Made by a program: the position numbers and the translations under genes. DNA of 5,312 nt from an uncultured Erysipelotrichaceae bacterium (GTDB taxonomy: Bacteria > Bacillota_I > Bacilli_A > Erysipelotrichales > Erysipelotrichaceae). Every line of letters starts with the position of its first letter. Positions within the stretch are counted from its first letter, which is position 1. The stretch spans positions 1-5,312 of the forward strand of contig CANPNQ010000100.1 in NCBI GenBank assembly GCA_947575425.1. The letters run 5' to 3'. Under the pieces are notes generated by a model that had not been told where the DNA came from, made no database searches, and saw nothing but the letters and a program-made list of their open reading frames with translations. Positions 5,089 through 5,312 of this stretch are shown here, one piece after another.

Positions 5089-5121
5089 AAAAAAAAGCCA
5101 TGGCAACAGCCGTGGCTTTTC
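5089..5121 (+). terminator. Terminator after the SIS gene; stronger in the minus direction
   Basis: AAAAGCCATGGC (5093-5104) pairs with GCCGTGGCTTTT (5109-5120) with a single U.G pair, around the loop AACA, 27 nt after the SIS stop. On the plus strand only four Ts follow before C. On the minus strand the stem is followed by eight Ts (5096-5089), the better terminator. It thus ends the SIS transcript and shields the gene from antisense transcription from the right. Confidence 0.75.
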
Positions 5122-5231
5122 TCATCCGCTCTGATTGTACCTTCCGACACATTCTTTTGATAGGCAAACTCTGATATTCCTTCTTTCCTTGATCTTCTAT
5201 CCCCTCCCCTTTTTATCTATGAAAAACACCC

Positions 5232-5272
5232 ATTTGTCATTTATATGCCATTCGGCGTTGCATATTTGTCAT
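5232..5272 (+). repeat. Paired repeats upstream of the right-edge promoter (possible operator sites)
   Basis: ATTTGTCAT occurs at 5232-5240 and again at 5264-5272, 32 bp apart, about three helical turns. The second copy contains the -35 of the right-edge promoter. Between them an inverted repeat ATATGC (5243-5248) and GCATAT (5260-5265) is spaced by 11 bp. The placement is what an operator would show, but each element is short. Confidence 0.35.
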
Positions 5273-5312
5273 CCGTTGTTTCACAATATATGATATTAAC
5301 AAATAAAGGTGA
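5266..5312 (+). promoter_or_regulatory. Sigma-A promoter and ribosome binding site of a gene starting just right of the window
   Basis: TTGTCA (5266-5271) and TATGAT (5289-5294) are separated by exactly 17 bp, 5 of 6 matches each. Transcription would start near 5301. AAAGGTGA (5305-5312), complementary to the 16S rRNA tail, occupies the last eight bases, so a start codon should lie within about 5-10 bases beyond the edge. The leader is very short. The identity of that gene cannot be seen. Confidence 0.72.

Noticed and set aside
4340..5167. Minus-strand frames opposite and after the SIS gene
   Set aside because: They are antisense to an intact SIS gene. The last one crosses a terminator and has no ribosome binding site.
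1..5312. CRISPR array, tRNA, rRNA, IS ends or phage attachment site
   Set aside because: No regularly spaced repeats, cloverleaf, rRNA-like stretch, or terminal inverted repeats with target duplication were seen, including around the Rpn remnant.

Overview
The window looks like chromosomal DNA from a low-to-mid GC Gram-positive (Firmicutes) bacterium. Genes are preceded by near-consensus GGAGG-type ribosome binding sites, promoters are sigma-A-like, and compact intrinsic terminators separate single-gene units. The protein families (a bifunctional NADHX repair enzyme, a Cof-type HAD phosphatase, a UPF0309-type SIS protein, an Rpn/YhgA-like nuclease with a Lys/Glu-rich tail) would suit a gut Erysipelotrichia- or Clostridia-like organism. 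That placement is inference.

Layout, left to right. (1) The last 46 codons of an NlpC/P60-like cell-wall hydrolase (+), ending at a strong hairpin terminator around 155-180. That terminator can also stop the converging gene on the other side. (2) A complete 501-codon nnr gene (-), encoding the fused NAD(P)HX epimerase and ADP-dependent NAD(P)HX dehydratase. Its upstream region holds two candidate promoters and a possible 12-18 codon leader peptide. (3) A gene-free, structured stretch, then a decayed Rpn-family (PD-(D/E)XK) nuclease/putative transposase gene at 2101-3048 (+). It has a good ribosome binding site and its own terminator, but it is broken by two frame changes and two in-frame stops. 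A third frame change falls exactly on a dnaX-like A AAA AAG slippery heptamer. (4) A Cof-type HAD-IIB phosphatase (-), whose start is best placed at 3990, about 105 nt downstream of a good promoter. (5) A divergent control region of about 240 bp with an unusual interrupted inverted repeat. (6) A UPF0309-like SIS-domain sugar-binding/isomerase-type protein (+), with its own extended -10 promoter, an operator-like palindrome at the expected transcription start, and a terminator. (7) At the right edge, a TTGTCA-17-TATGAT promoter and an AAAGGTGA ribosome binding site that must serve a gene starting just outside the window.

The intact genes do not form one pathway. nnr is housekeeping metabolite repair. 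The HAD phosphatase and the SIS protein are both likely sugar-phosphate related, but they are divergently and separately transcribed. The most interesting object is the broken Rpn locus. Its C-terminal coiled-coil part stays open and has its own plausible start. That part contains a phased slippery heptamer, an upstream Shine-Dalgarno-like GGAGG and a small downstream stem. This is either decay that mimics a recoding site or a real recoding signal inherited from an intact ancestor.
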